DNA from: Druceiella hillmani
Taxonomy: Eukaryota > Arthropoda > Insecta > Lepidoptera > Hepialidae
Assembly: GCA_039881145.1 (NCBI GenBank)
Contig: JAYKKI010000061.1
Span: forward strand, 9,278,501-9,342,500
DNA length: 64,000 nt
Reading direction: 5' to 3'
A program made the translations under genes and the position numbers. Of the stretch, positions 45,284-53,334 are shown in pieces (positions within the stretch are counted from its first letter, which is position 1; each line of letters begins with the position of its first letter). The notes under the pieces are model-generated. The model had not been told where the DNA came from, made no database searches, and saw only the letters and a program-made list of their open reading frames with translations.

Positions 45284-47159
45284 CAATAATATATTTTAGT
45301 TTGAATCAAAAAAATATCATCTATAAAGTCTTTCGTTTTTCTAATTTTATCGTTAAAAATGTAAAGTATAATGGATTTGTCTGTTTTACCAAAAACATTA
45401 ATACGGAAACATAAAAAAAACCAAGCCGTGTGTGATGCTAGTTTATTTCAATGACCAAAGAATTGATATCTAAATAGGCGGATCCTGTTCCCTATTGAAG
45501 TTATTTCACGAATTTTCTGTTTTCGTATGTTTTAAAACACATTAACAATGTGGATTAAGATGAATAAAAAAAATTTAAGTGGAACAAATTATCTTATTTT
45601 GCCTATTATTCGTGTAAAAAGCTATATTTTGTGAAACTTTAAAATATTAGATCAATGGGAGATGCCTTATAGATTATGATGAATAAATCGGTCAGTGACA
45701 AAATAGTTAAATTTATTTATACAGGTTGTAACAAACAACCCACATCAATTAATTGATGCAGGTTGTTTGTTTGTTACAAAATTTTTCAAATTATTAAGTA
45801 TTCGAGAGTTATTTACATTTCCCACTCAGTTTGATACTCAGAATCATCTTTATGAATACCAGACACTTCTTTTTTACAATCCGTATGCTGTATATACCAC
45901 ATGTGCTTATAAAAGTGATATTTCAACGTTTCTACTTATTTTTGTTTACAAATTTATATCACAGAATGCAAGATCAAAAATGTGCAATAGATATCAAATA
46001 TCAAAAAATACACAAATCATTAATTAACATCTCATATAATATTTTCAAGTGCATGACGTAATGCGAAGGATTTTTTTCACAATACACTCTTTTAAACATC
46101 TTTGAAAATTTTTTTTTAATTCAAAACGGGTACAAATTTTCCAAATTCTTTTTCTGACTATCTTAGATCACGGAGATGAAAATTATCAAATATAAAAGAA
46201 GAGCTGTTAAATAAAGTGGAATAACTTCAAAACCTAGGGTGTGTATACAATTTATCGTCAGGTCTGAGCATCGATCCCAGCTAAACGAAATGGCGGCAGA
46301 TAAGAGAATTAACGAGTAATTCTCCATTGAAAGTAGTTAAAAGTCCTTTCTTAGTCTCCCTAATCTGTATTACAACATTAGTTTAGTTGATTCCGTAAAC
46401 CGTTTTCGCTGTACAGATTTTGTTTAGTGTATAAGTTTTCAGGGAAACAAAAGCTAAATAAGTATTCATATATCTGTTAAAAGTAATCATTTTATTATTT
46501 TATAATATGATACCTCAACCTTCAAGGAAAAGTCCTTTTTACTTTTACTTTGCATTCATTTCTTTCCTCATTCGGCAACTGTTCGGTAGGATTTCTTCAC
46601 TGATAAGGTTCGTAACAATTCATTCTACTTTAAACACCTATTTTAATGCCAAATGAAAAAACTTACTATTTTCTAAGGAATTTGGATAATATTCCATCAC
46701 AAAAGTCATGAGATTAAAATTATGAAATCAATGGAAGTCCCCTAATTAATTAGGAATTATTTTGAAAATTCTGAAATAAATTTTAAGACCTTTTAGCCGA
46801 GTAGTCAGTTTCAAAGGTTTTTAGTATCACCTATTACACATTTACCATGCATTGTTAGTAATTCTACACTCATTATACCGTCAATGCTTATTAAATATAT
46901 TTTCAGATATGCAGATAATATCGCCAAAGTATCGCAGTTGATACACGACCAGCCTATGCAGTCGGTAGAGCGAGCGGTCTGGGGGATTGAATACGTTCTG
47001 CGGAACAAGGGGGTTTTGCCCCTACGCAGTCCGCTACTGGACGTCTCCTTCTACGAGTACTACTTGCTGGATGTGCTCTCCTTTTTATTTATAGCATTTT
47101 TGGTGCCAATTATTGTTATCTACTACATCGCGAAGTTTCGTTTCAGAAAATTATATTAG
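27406..47159 (+). CDS. UDP-glycosyltransferase, complete four-exon gene model (span)
   Basis: The model joins 27406-28254, 43370-43592, 44436-44655 and 46907-47159: 1545 coding bases, 514 residues plus stop, a normal UGT length. Splice phases agree at all three junctions (0, 1, 2) and each donor is GTAAGT or GTAAGA. Domain order: signal peptide 1-23; N-terminal acceptor-binding half with SFSH histidine at 36 and FDLFIGEYL at 137-145; C-terminal UDP-sugar domain with the FITQ.GLQST..E and P..VDQF signature; membrane segment about 487-505; tail KFRFRKLY. It would sit in the ER membrane and glycosylate small hydrophobic compounds, such as plant toxins, hormones or pigments. Intron 1 of 15.1 kb, full of transposon debris, is the weak point; RNA evidence would be needed to prove the join. 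UGT40-like membership is only a guess. Confidence 0.75.
28803..29087. repeat. nested tandem duplication in intron 1
   Basis: The 25-base phrase TTTTGAACATTTCGGGTTTA.. occurs at about 28803, 28828, 28953 and 28979. A longer unit of about 107 bases, including TTTGATGACGCCACTTGAAA and GGACATTTCGCGGTTTTTAA, occurs at about 28829-28935 and 28980-29087 with few differences. The near identity indicates recent duplication. Confidence 0.9.
29100..30750. other. intronic stretch without recognised features
   Basis: A 14-bp perfect hairpin at 29479-29509 (TTTTTAGAAATGGT / ACCATTTCTAAAAA) is the only structure noted. Overlapping frames at 30332-30610 (minus) and 30351-30821 (plus) have low-complexity translations and no recognised domain. 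Confidence 0.45.
30751..30797. repeat. (TA)n microsatellite
   Basis: Uninterrupted TA dinucleotides for 47 bases. Confidence 0.96.
31106..31148. repeat. (TA)n microsatellite with one G interruption
   Basis: TA dinucleotides interrupted by a single G at 31137. Confidence 0.95.
31560..32510 (-). pseudogene. decayed hAT-family transposase
   Basis: Minus-strand frames follow the order of a hAT transposase. From 32505 downwards there is a segment with KYRADTSFFLPTETCVKLLN. Then comes DIICITTDGAKIIVKVGRL (about 32325-32380), which matches the family block around the second catalytic acidic residue, followed by CYTHGIQLT. An open stretch of 104 codons (31752-32066) contains YPKVIKKLRKVVKLFKKLP, NDLFQIYM and FKTKWFSLSN, equivalent to the conserved K..TRW.S region. 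Further down, about 31600-31750 reads IEIAVEVLCRCDSDLITAEA. Stops and frame changes separate the parts. The terminal dimerisation region was not found. It is intronic debris. Confidence 0.75.
32520..33700. other. intronic stretch without recognised features
   Basis: About 32530-32690 is somewhat GC-rich and may be part of the neighbouring transposon. The rest is AT-rich with chance frames. Confidence 0.4.
33719..33805 (+). repeat. 87-bp RTE fragment, copy A
   Basis: Identical to 34290-34376 except for a few bases (GCCGGT/GCCTGT, GACTAC/GAGCAC). It encodes, with stops, the QPP..AGFRKGYSTID.VHTLCQTIQ block of RTE-type reverse transcriptase. No neighbouring RT sequence accompanies it. Confidence 0.85.
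34140..35405 (+). pseudogene. decayed RTE-like non-LTR retrotransposon
   Basis: Fragments in order match an RTE-type polyprotein C-terminus: a RP..FLSH-like start (about 34240), AGFRKGYSTI..VHTLCQTI (34303-34375), SLCLVIVGYDKAVVSIEI corresponding to the LAFVDYEKAFDSIE catalytic block (about 34400-34450), YGSETWPHN (about 35020), then a stretch like TQ..MKRAMIG, and a terminal stretch with WESMGRPMLGS near 35340-35375 that ends FPTDDG, a common tail in lepidopteran copies. Stops occur within each block, and the first catalytic aspartate position reads G-Y-D. The element is dead. A duplicate of one piece lies at 33719. Confidence 0.78.
35410..36950. other. intronic stretch; one short cysteine-containing frame
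   Basis: A frame from 36118 to about 36249 (first ATG 36157) reads with YVCTTCIKDVNEFANKLIQE, reminiscent of the second half of a ZAD zinc-finger-associated domain, but it is too short to claim. Otherwise nothing was recognised. Confidence 0.35.
36960..37320 (+). repeat. tandem array of about 100-bp units, left part
   Basis: Phrases TTTACAATGTTT.TGAGATT, AAGATGGCGGCATCAGC, TTGTTATAAGTTGCCGCTAC and AATTTTAGGGTTCTGAATT recur at about 36990, 37110, 37190 and 37280. The array stops where the LINE relic begins and resumes on the other side. Confidence 0.65.
37330..37990 (+). pseudogene. second R1/I-like LINE reverse-transcriptase relic
   Basis: It parallels the relic at 5.3-6.3 kb: GGGCTTCGT..GGTATCCAA..AGGTTAGGTGGG matches 5660-5700. 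The frame 37411-37602 contains KALRYALPILAGLLFADLAI, equivalent to the ALxVLAGVLPADLE region of R1-type elements. About 37735-37850 includes a FHAALYRFAL segment, a stop-rich CCHC region and EHDDARRLLLE, matching the C-terminus of the first relic. It starts inside the RT thumb region, so it is 5'-truncated as is usual for LINEs. It interrupts the flanking tandem array. Confidence 0.7.
38210..38500 (+). repeat. tandem array of about 100-bp units, right part
   Basis: GACCCTGAATTCGAATTTCACCATG (38217), AGGGTACTGAATTCGAATTG (38356) and GAGTGATTAATTCGAATTTC (38456) continue the pattern seen before the LINE relic, in the same orientation. Confidence 0.65.
39150..39970 (-). repeat. 101-bp tandem array, inverted relative to 37.0-38.5 kb
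   Basis: GATTAGTTGAAATCAAATAT starts at 39644, 39745 and 39846, exactly 101 bases apart, with a diverged continuation at about 39947 and older copies back to about 39150. Reverse-complemented, the units match the arrays at 36.96-37.32 and 38.21-38.50 kb (GGGTGCAAAATTCGTATTTT against GGGTTCTCAATTCGAATTTC). Confidence 0.9.
40040..40330. repeat. dispersed repeat of unknown class
   Basis: Contains GTTGAGGAGTGCTGTGACTTC and TTCGAGGAGTTCATCATCAG, wording shared with 26190-26230 and with the units at 24350-24850. It may be the same repeat family as 9200-9560. Confidence 0.4.
40340..42580. other. intronic stretch without recognised features
   Basis: AT-rich, with a duplicated TCCGTTAAGTTCAATCAAAT (about 40494 and 40518). 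Chance frames only. Confidence 0.45.
42590..42725. repeat. fragment of a common lepidopteran dispersed repeat with terminal hairpin
   Basis: GGGACGGATGTATGGATAG leads into a hairpin, TCCTTTTAAGGTACGGAACC against GGTTCCG..and AACCTTAAAAGGAAAA (about 42658-42702). The phrase GGTTCCG..GGTACGGAACC is, from general knowledge, frequent in moth genomes; the class is not settled here. Confidence 0.5.
42903..42966. repeat. perfect 28-bp inverted repeat, 8-base loop
   Basis: The arm at 42903-42930 (starts ATTCTATATTATGTAATTAA) pairs without mismatch with 42939-42966. The loop is ATTCGAAA. It lies about 400 bases before exon 2 of the UGT gene. Confidence 0.95.
43370..43592 (+). CDS. UGT exon 2 (start of UDP-sugar domain)
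   Basis: 223 bases, entered in phase 0 and left in phase 1. It encodes DLQSYLDASKNGVVYMSLGS and NVQ, the first strand and loop of the donor domain, then a helix and ILWKWEDEVLPGRPKNVRI followed by AKWLPQNDVL, a nearly invariant UGT block in which PQ contacts the UDP-sugar. The donor is TTAC|GTAAGT. The acceptor is taken as AAAG|GAT because it alone keeps the frame from exon 1. An upstream ACAAG at 43340 follows a better branch-like CTCTAAC, but would shift the frame and hit a stop. Confidence 0.85.
43593..44435 (+). other. intron 2, 843 bases, with a dispersed repeat
   Basis: About 43825-44000 has the wording of a common dispersed moth repeat (TACTGAACGGATTTCAATGA). Donor GTAAGT; acceptor ATAACACAG. 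Confidence 0.65.
44436..44655 (+). CDS. UGT exon 3 (UDP-sugar signature)
   Basis: 220 bases, phase 1 to phase 2. The split codon C|GT gives R, then HPNVKLFITQNGLQSTEEAI and KYKVPMIGIPFVVDQFFNSK. This is the UGT signature that binds UDP and the sugar. Two positions differ from the usual form: N replaces the small residue in FITQ[G/C/S]G, and DQFF replaces the usual DQWY/DQF. ACACAG|GT is the acceptor and AAC|GTAAGA the donor. Confidence 0.88.
44656..46906 (+). other. intron 3, 2251 bases
   Basis: It carries two TA tracts (45184-45218, 45240-45280) and a hairpin TTGTAACAAACAACC / GGTTGTTTGTTTGTTACAA (about 45725-45778). The acceptor TATATTTTCAG is strong. Confidence 0.7.
45184..45280. repeat. 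paired (TA)n microsatellites
   Basis: TA runs at 45184-45218 and 45240-45280, separated by TGTTTTATAAATATTAAGTATG. Confidence 0.95.
46907..47159 (+). CDS. UGT exon 4 (C-terminus, membrane anchor)
   Basis: 253 bases ending TAG at 47157-47159 in phase with exon 3. It encodes YADNIAKVSQLIHDQPMQSV then ERAVWGIEYVLRNKG and LDVSFYEYYLLDV, standard UGT C-terminal blocks, followed by a membrane span FLFIAFLVPIIVIYY and the lysine/arginine-rich tail KFRFRKLY that faces the cytosol. No canonical KKxx signal is present, but the basic tail is in keeping with ER retention. Confidence 0.9.
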
Positions 47160-47314
47160 TATTTGGCCATTATAAGAAGAAAAGAATGAATACAAATTTT
47201 ATTATTTAAATGAATAAGAATTATTACATAGCAACTATTTTGTATCGCGTAATGAGCATTTTCTTATCTATATATAATATTATTGTTAAATATTTATGTT
47301 TTCGATCATCGTCA

Positions 47315-47320
47315 AATAAA
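47315..47320 (+). terminator. candidate polyadenylation signal of the UGT gene
   Basis: AATAAA lies 156 bases after the stop codon, followed by TATATGTGTATG, a plausible U/GU-rich downstream element. It is the first canonical hexamer after the stop. Confidence 0.5.
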
Positions 47321-47913
47321 TATATGTGTATGCTAATATTATATAAAACAAATTACTTGGCGAATATTGGGAGCAATTACGTAGCTAGCCACTAATCAAT
47401 CGAATTGTATTTTTTTTCGTTGTTAGTTAAGTAGCATCCTAATTACATGGTGACATAGATAGTGCTTTTATTTTTTTCTGCTGCATTATCTAAATTTATG
47501 TATTAAAATAGTGACATTGCTATTAAATATGAGTCAAACAAAAATATAAACCTAAGCACACGACAATGCGCAGTAGACCGACCGAACGCATTTTACCGCG
47601 TTCTAATCCAGCTGACTGAAAATCTTTGTATTAAATTTTATTAATTTTTTCTCCATATTCACGCTTCTAAACATAAAATATATATTTAAAATAAACATTT
47701 TTTTTGTCTATCTTTGTTTTCGCCTCTATTTAATAATATTACTTTTCATTACAAAAAATTGTACACAGATGGGAAACCAAGTGAGGTTATTTATATCCCA
47801 CTTGGTAGCAGTTTTATGTTCTGTGCTCTTTATGCCCACACTTGCAACGAGGATGGAAACATATATAGTTCTCCATCGTAGGACAGATTTATTGTTACAT
47901 TGCATTTGTAGTA

Positions 47914-47944
47914 AAATGTCTTTAGTAATAAACTAAAGACATTT
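47914..47944. repeat. perfect hairpin, 13-bp arms
   Basis: AAATGTCTTTAGT pairs with ACTAAAGACATTT across AATAA. Confidence 0.8.
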
Positions 47945-48159
47945 CAAATAAAATTTAGTAATGATATCATATATGAGTTAAAAAAGGGGAGACAAATTTG
48001 AAACACTAAATGGAGCATATGTTTAGAGTAGAGTTTTCAATATGTTTGGTTTACGCTATTAGTGTTCACAAAAGCCACTGTTTGAGTCTTGACATCGTTG
48101 TTCTTGATGTAAGTTCTTCGTTATTTTTTAAATAAACTTTTCCGACCTTTATCCATGCA

Positions 48160-48690
48160 TCTGGTAATCATTATCAAATAATAACATAAGACTGTGAATT
48201 CTGCTGTGATATCAATTATGATAAATTTAAAATAATGTCAACATCACCTTTCTATAGCAGAAGTTACTCTTTTTAAACTATTATACATTTAAAGAGGACA
48301 AGCTGATGTTACGAAAATATAATTTTTCTTGGTTTTTATGATATAGATATAAAAATATAAAGGCATTGAGAGAATAAAAATATAACGGGTAAAGATGCCG
48401 TTTTGTATAATATTATATTGAATTGCGTGTTTTATTTTATTAAGTGTATTATGATGGTACCTAGCCAAATAATTACAAAAAAATCTTTTGGAAATTAATA
48501 TAAACTGACGTGTAATCCATATTATGCATTAACAAATAAAAAATATCGGCTATTAACTTACAGAATATTTATAAATCTAATTATTGCTATATCAGAAACA
48601 GTTGAGATAAGTGATAATACACCGTTATATTCAAATGTGTTTTAAATTTTGAATGCTGAGAGTTAAATCTTGCAAGTTCAAAATTATTGA
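48160..48690 (+). repeat. orphan copy of the UGT 5' flank
   Basis: CATCTGGTAATCATTATCAAA.. and AATGTCAACATCACCTTTC parallel 10710-10850. ACAAGCTGATGTTACGAAAA, GATGCCGTTTTGTATAAT and TTTGAATGCTGAGAGTTAAA followed by CTTGCAAG parallel 4000-4290 and 26640-27190. The match ends before the TATA region, and no first exon follows. It is a truncated duplicate lying after exon 4. Confidence 0.55.
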
Positions 48691-48739
48691 CCAATATTAC
48701 GATTTGTATAATCCTGTAGTGTGGGAGACCCGGGGGTTT

Positions 48740-48840
48740 TACCATATACAAAAATTCGACTGGATTAGATACAGCTTTCTTTGTATTTACCATCGTGTCT
48801 ATTCAATTTTTCAACATTTTTTCCTATTCAAATAATTTTA
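48740..48840. repeat. dispersed repeat copy matching 7010-7110
   Basis: CATATACAAAAATTCGACTGGA and TTTCTTTGTATTTACCATCG match CATATTCAAAAATTTCACTGGA and TTCCTTTGTATTTCTTATCG at 7012-7060. Class unknown. Confidence 0.55.
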
Positions 48841-48849
48841 ACATGTTGT

Positions 48850-49516
48850 CGATTAACCCGATTAGATCTTTTTTGGGGTCAGTTTGAATCTTTCACAACA
48901 CTATACGATAAGCTTGTCTTGTACATGGACAACGTTCTTTTGTCTTTCCAGTAATCCTCTACATTTGTAATAATTTCACATTTTTGATTACACGTTTTGA
49001 TTACTCTCTAAGGTTAGTACTTTGTTATTTATTCTTTGTTTCCAGAAACGGGTAGCCTGTTTGGTTGTGCCATGCCAAACAAAAGAGTTTCCGGAAGCCG
49101 TTTATTAAACACCTCTTCTTTTAATTGTTTTGTCGTCTTTTTGGAATCCTCAATCTAACCTTTAAATTCTTTTGAGTGGTATTTTTTAGATTTATCCAAC
49201 AGGCTAAGCAGAAATCAAGAGTTTCAGTATTCAGAATTGACGTGAGTTTTAAAAGTTCGTAAAAGGACATGACTATAAGGAACTAGTCAAAGATTGCCAA
49301 GATTTACTCCATCTATATTTATAATACCAGGAAAGCGGTATTATGGGCAACTTCTCTTATATTGCGAGTAGCCATCGTCACCGGTCTGCGTTTCCCTCAG
49401 TTATAAATTGTATTGTAAGTTGTACATTTTAAGCAAAGAGACTTATATTTGAAGTAAGTTTATGCATTGTAATTCATTTAATTGTTTTGAAAAGTTTAGG
49501 ATTCAGTTGAGGGTTA
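48850..49516. other. stretch without a recognised gene
   Basis: A moderately GC-rich part (49030-49200) may be transposon-derived, but its translations match nothing I can name. Confidence 0.4.
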
Positions 49517-49578
49517 TACAGGTTATCCCGTAAGGAGTGAACCAACGAAATGTCAGTGATAGGGGGGGTTATTATACA
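49517..49578. repeat. terminal-inverted-repeat candidate
   Basis: TACAGGTTATCCCGTAAGGA and GTGAACCAACGAAATGTCAG lie just beyond the C-terminal end of the decayed transposase. A diverged inverted version is at 53284-53334 (CCGACGTTCTGTTGGTCCTC). Confidence 0.5.
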
Positions 49579-49639
49579 TATGAAATATAGTCTCAGTTAG
49601 TCTCACTTAGTTTAGTATCAGTTATTACATACTCGTATA

Positions 49640-50480
49640 CGAAATATAGACTCATAGAAAATAGTCCAATAGTTTGAGGTCTAGCGAACGCGGTGACTAT
49701 TAAATTATACCGCCACGTCCTATCCATCGATTTTGGTAAGTTGCATGTAAGTATTCGATTACATTCGATTACATTCGATTACATAGGATGTAGCTGCAGT
49801 TACATCCTGTACGTACATCTCGTGGTATTTTGATCAACAGATTTCCAAGTTTGTTTCTTAAAAAGTTACCGTAGTTAACGAACTTCATTAAGTCTCTATG
49901 GGAGTTTAAATGGACCGATAACTTTTTTGCCATTCAGGATTCCAACCCACAAATTGACTACGAATTAATGTTGAAATCTATCTTGCCTTATTATGCGGGG
50001 GTTCTCGACGGCTCATTGGTGTAAATTATGCATATTAAATACTCCTATTCTTTTAAAACATCATTCATCGCTCCATAAGGTTGAAGTAAAAAAAAGCGAA
50101 TCTTGCCTGCATCGACGCAGCATCTCTTAACAGAAATCTATTCGTCATTAATAGTCAGGTGGTAGCAGTACTTGTACTCGATGTACTGTACTGCTTGCGA
50201 CACCAGTACGTCGAGAAATCTGTCGAACTCCAGTAGAAGGAGCTTTTTCTACTTCGGCCAGCACTTGACGCTCATCAGCATTTCTAGATCTTTCTTAAGG
50301 AATTACATTTCCAGGAATTCGACCCTCTAAATATGCATTATTTACACGAGGGAAGACTCCGTGATCGCGATAGCCTTCACGATAGGGTAGCGCTCGCGAT
50401 ACGTAAGTGCGGTTTACCGAACATTCCCATCATATAGCCCGTAAATGAAATATGTTTCTGCATATTCACGAGCAAGCTTT
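49640..50480 (-). pseudogene. decayed Tc1/mariner-like transposase with DUF4817-type N-terminus
   Basis: Read on the minus strand from 50470 the frames give AETYFIYGLYDGNVR followed by TYRERYP, the N-terminal helix-turn-helix region known as DUF4817. They then give VLAEVEKAPSTGVRQISRRT and GVASSTVHRV, the second helix-turn-helix (about 50170-50265). Later come WVGILNGKKVIGPFKLP (about 49905-49955), a strand before the second catalytic acidic residue, FLRNKLGNLLIKIPRDVRT (about 49810-49870), and RWIGRGG..SPRSLDLKLLDYFL (about 49655-49730), matching the RWIGRGGP..WP.RSPDLTPLDFFLWG end of such transposases. Stops and frameshifts occur between and within blocks, so it is inactive. Confidence 0.8.
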
Positions 50481-50489
50481 GAAGCATTT

Positions 50490-51440
50490 TGTTTTGAAGG
50501 TTTGAAGCATTTTGCAATGCAGTTTGTCAAACAATATCCAAATCATAAGCACAAACAAGTTCCAATTCCACTATAGGTCAAAAAACAAAAAAAGTGGTAG
50601 AGAAAAACAGCGAAAAACACCTTGTTAGCTCCGATCGATAAGCGAGTTACTAAAGAAGTGAAGTTGTTGAGGGAAGGAGTAGAGAGGGTTGTTTGACGGC
50701 CAAGAAAAAGAATATACGAGTGGGAAAGAGATAGCGAAACAATTCTAATAAGCGGTTGTTTTGATCGTAAGCATTCCTGCGAATGCGACGTTATTTCAAT
50801 AAAGTAAGTGTTTTTCAAATGTTTATAGAATTATATAATCGGTCTGTATTGTCGACTAGGTCTAAATATCCATTTTATAAACTTGGACGTATATGCAAAA
50901 TCATTGTCCTTTTTTAACCGATATATATTGTTAGTAAGACTTACAGCAGCTATAATTTCAGTCCTTTCGTTCTTGATTAAATGTTTTTTTTTAAATTAAC
51001 TTTCATTTGTAAACAGTTTTTGATAATTTGACTAAATGACTTTAGGTTGTTGCCAACTCTGCTTTGTATACATTTCTAACCTAAATATGATTATACTCAT
51101 CTTTATTGTTGCGGACGTTGATACTCGCTTGACCAGAACTTTAAAACGTTTGTCGTTTTATACTTTCATTGCCTCCGCATGTGACAATGCCTCTATTACA
51201 GAGTTGTGGTGGCTATACGTTACTTAATTTATCTTAATGTTTTTTTGATTTCTACAGTGAATTTTCTGATTTGTTCTTCTTTTGTGCACCGTATTTATAT
51301 GATAGACAGCCTGCAACTATAACAGATAGTTCTCCTCTAAAAATTGTCATTGTGCTTTTCACTTGAAATGTTGATTAATTATGAAAAATTTCGTATCGTT
51401 TTCGCTCATTCTGACGTCTTGCAAAACCTTTTGCCTGACT
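50490..51440. other. stretch without a recognised gene
   Basis: The part next to 50490-50800 is probably the 5' region of the transposon just described. The rest may belong to the copia relic, but no motif confirms it. Confidence 0.4.
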
Positions 51441-51449
51441 AAAGGGAAG

Positions 51450-51660
51450 CATTGTTCCGAGCCACTCGATGTCCACTCTAAATCTGATGTCTCGGAGTTT
51501 GTGCGCTGAGGTCAGTATTCTGCTAAAATATCTCTCTACATTTTGTCAATCTTCATGAGTTGTCATAAACAAATCTTGTAGCAAATTGACTCGGCGAATT
51601 AGCCCTTTATCGTCGAAGGCAGGTTTTAGATTTTGTCGTACTTACTTTAAAGTTGCTTTT
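51450..51660 (-). pseudogene. copia-type Gag remnant
   Basis: The minus-strand frame 51632-51457 reads NLKPAFDDKGLIRRVNLLQD, LFMTTHED, a stop, QNVERYFSRILTSAHKLRDI and RFRVDIEWLG. This follows the order of the copia Gag domain: W..L...F.D.GL.RR..LL..L, M..Y...I...A..L, I.DEW.G. One internal stop and no recognisable protease or integrase nearby indicate a dead fragment. Confidence 0.65.
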
Positions 51661-51669
51661 TGTAAGTAT

Positions 51670-53283
51670 TTAAAATTCGTTAAATCTTTTAAGAGTATTA
51701 TTTGTGATCTGGCCTTTAAATTTTGTTTTGGATCTTAGGTATAGGTATACACATAATATAATCACACAATTCCTCGTACCAGGGAAAAATTTTGACGGCA
51801 GGTCACCCATAGATTAATTTTGGTGACCGGTTAATTTTTTAAAAAACGTCAAAGAATTACTTGAAGTCTCATATCGCTGGATTATTTTTCAAAAACATTG
51901 CAAGTAAGACGTGCTTTAGTTTAGTAACTACCTATTGTAATCGTAAAACTATTTCTGAATTGGGGCGACTTGATTCGTAACCTGTTGAAAAATAATTAAT
52001 TTGTGAAAGGCAAGTAATTTTTTATTTATATTTTATGATAAGGTCCCAGACGAATAAACAGTGTATCTCCTTGTGTTACCAATTTGAAAAAGGAGTTATT
52101 ATTTAATCACAAATTTTATATTCTCTGCCATAAAAAAAGGATTGCACAGTAAAGGACGACATTACTATATGTTTAACCTGATGACAACAGCTCTACTAAA
52201 CGTAACAATTTTGGTATATCATAAAATAACAATGTCATTATTTTAAATTGGCTCCATAAAATTAATAACTTGTTTCAGGTAAATGTATTTGACCAATGGC
52301 ATTTAACTTTTAGCTAATAAATTGTGTATCTGAGAAATTTGAGTTATAAGTTTTTTATAACCAGTATTTCGAATAAAATCGACATGAAACTCAATTCTAG
52401 ATAAATGTCATTTGTTTATGACATTTATGTAGAATTTATCTTTGTAATCTGAGACAAAACTTCTAAGATATCAAAGATATTTTTTCGCTACCTCCTACTA
52501 GAAGTTTAGAAATTATTTATGTTTGATTATTCAGCTTTTGTTAAACCCAGGTTCTTGTCAATTACTTTCTTTGAATATGTTGTTAGAACGTTTATGTGGG
52601 GAATGAGGATATAATACGAGAATGAACTCGTAGAACTCGTAGAACGAACAATAAAAAAATAGGACTTTGTATACAAAACAGTATTAAGATTTTTCAGTAA
52701 GTTATTTGTTATTATGACAATTTTAAGTTTAATAGTACCAAAATGAACATATCTTGTTTTGAGAATAAAAGAAAAGACATATATAAAAATGTCAATGACG
52801 AAATTATAGTTTCTTAATAAGAAATCTCACTTTTCCTTTGATTTATGGTTTTATGAGGGACAAAAAATGAAGGCCCAAACGAGAAGTTGAAGGTTGCATT
52901 CAGGCAGTTTTGCTATAAGTAGTGACTGTAGATTAATAGTAATAATGTTATTCTTTTGGAATCTATGTGAATTGTAGATGTTTTTGAAATAAAGTTCCAC
53001 AAGGTTGCGATACATTTTTTTACACTAATATTGTTAAAAATCACTTTTCATGTTTTGTAATTGAAAAAATGTACATATTTCAGCGTTTAATTTTCATGTT
53101 GGCAATAATAACGAATGAATAATATTTTAATTAGAAAAAATTAATGTATTTTTAAAGTTCCTGGACAATAAAAAAATAGTAATAATACCTGATAAAAAAA
53201 AATTCATGCGCATTAACAAAAATTAAAGAAGTCATATCTCTAAAAATAACAGACCCAGTATAATAAAATTTCTTGTTTCACAT
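51670..53283. other. AT-rich stretch without a recognised gene
   Basis: It contains a 19-bp inverted repeat with one mismatch at 52393-52411 and 52418-52436 (AATTCTAGATAAATGTCAT). Nothing else was recognised. Confidence 0.45.
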
Positions 53284-53334
53284 GTGTAATAACCCCATCT
53301 ATAACCGACGTTCTGTTGGTCCTCTCCTTACGAA
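53284..53334. repeat. diverged inverted match to the 49517-49578 terminus
   Basis: GTGTAATAACCCCATCTATA and ACGTTCTGTTGGTCCTCTCC followed by TTACG correspond to the reverse complement of the terminus at 49517. It may be the other end of one element or an unrelated solo copy. Confidence 0.5.

Noticed and set aside
50543..50818. 91-codon minus-strand frame next to the transposase
   Set aside because: It does not continue the transposase reading and has no motif; probably chance in the element's 5' region.
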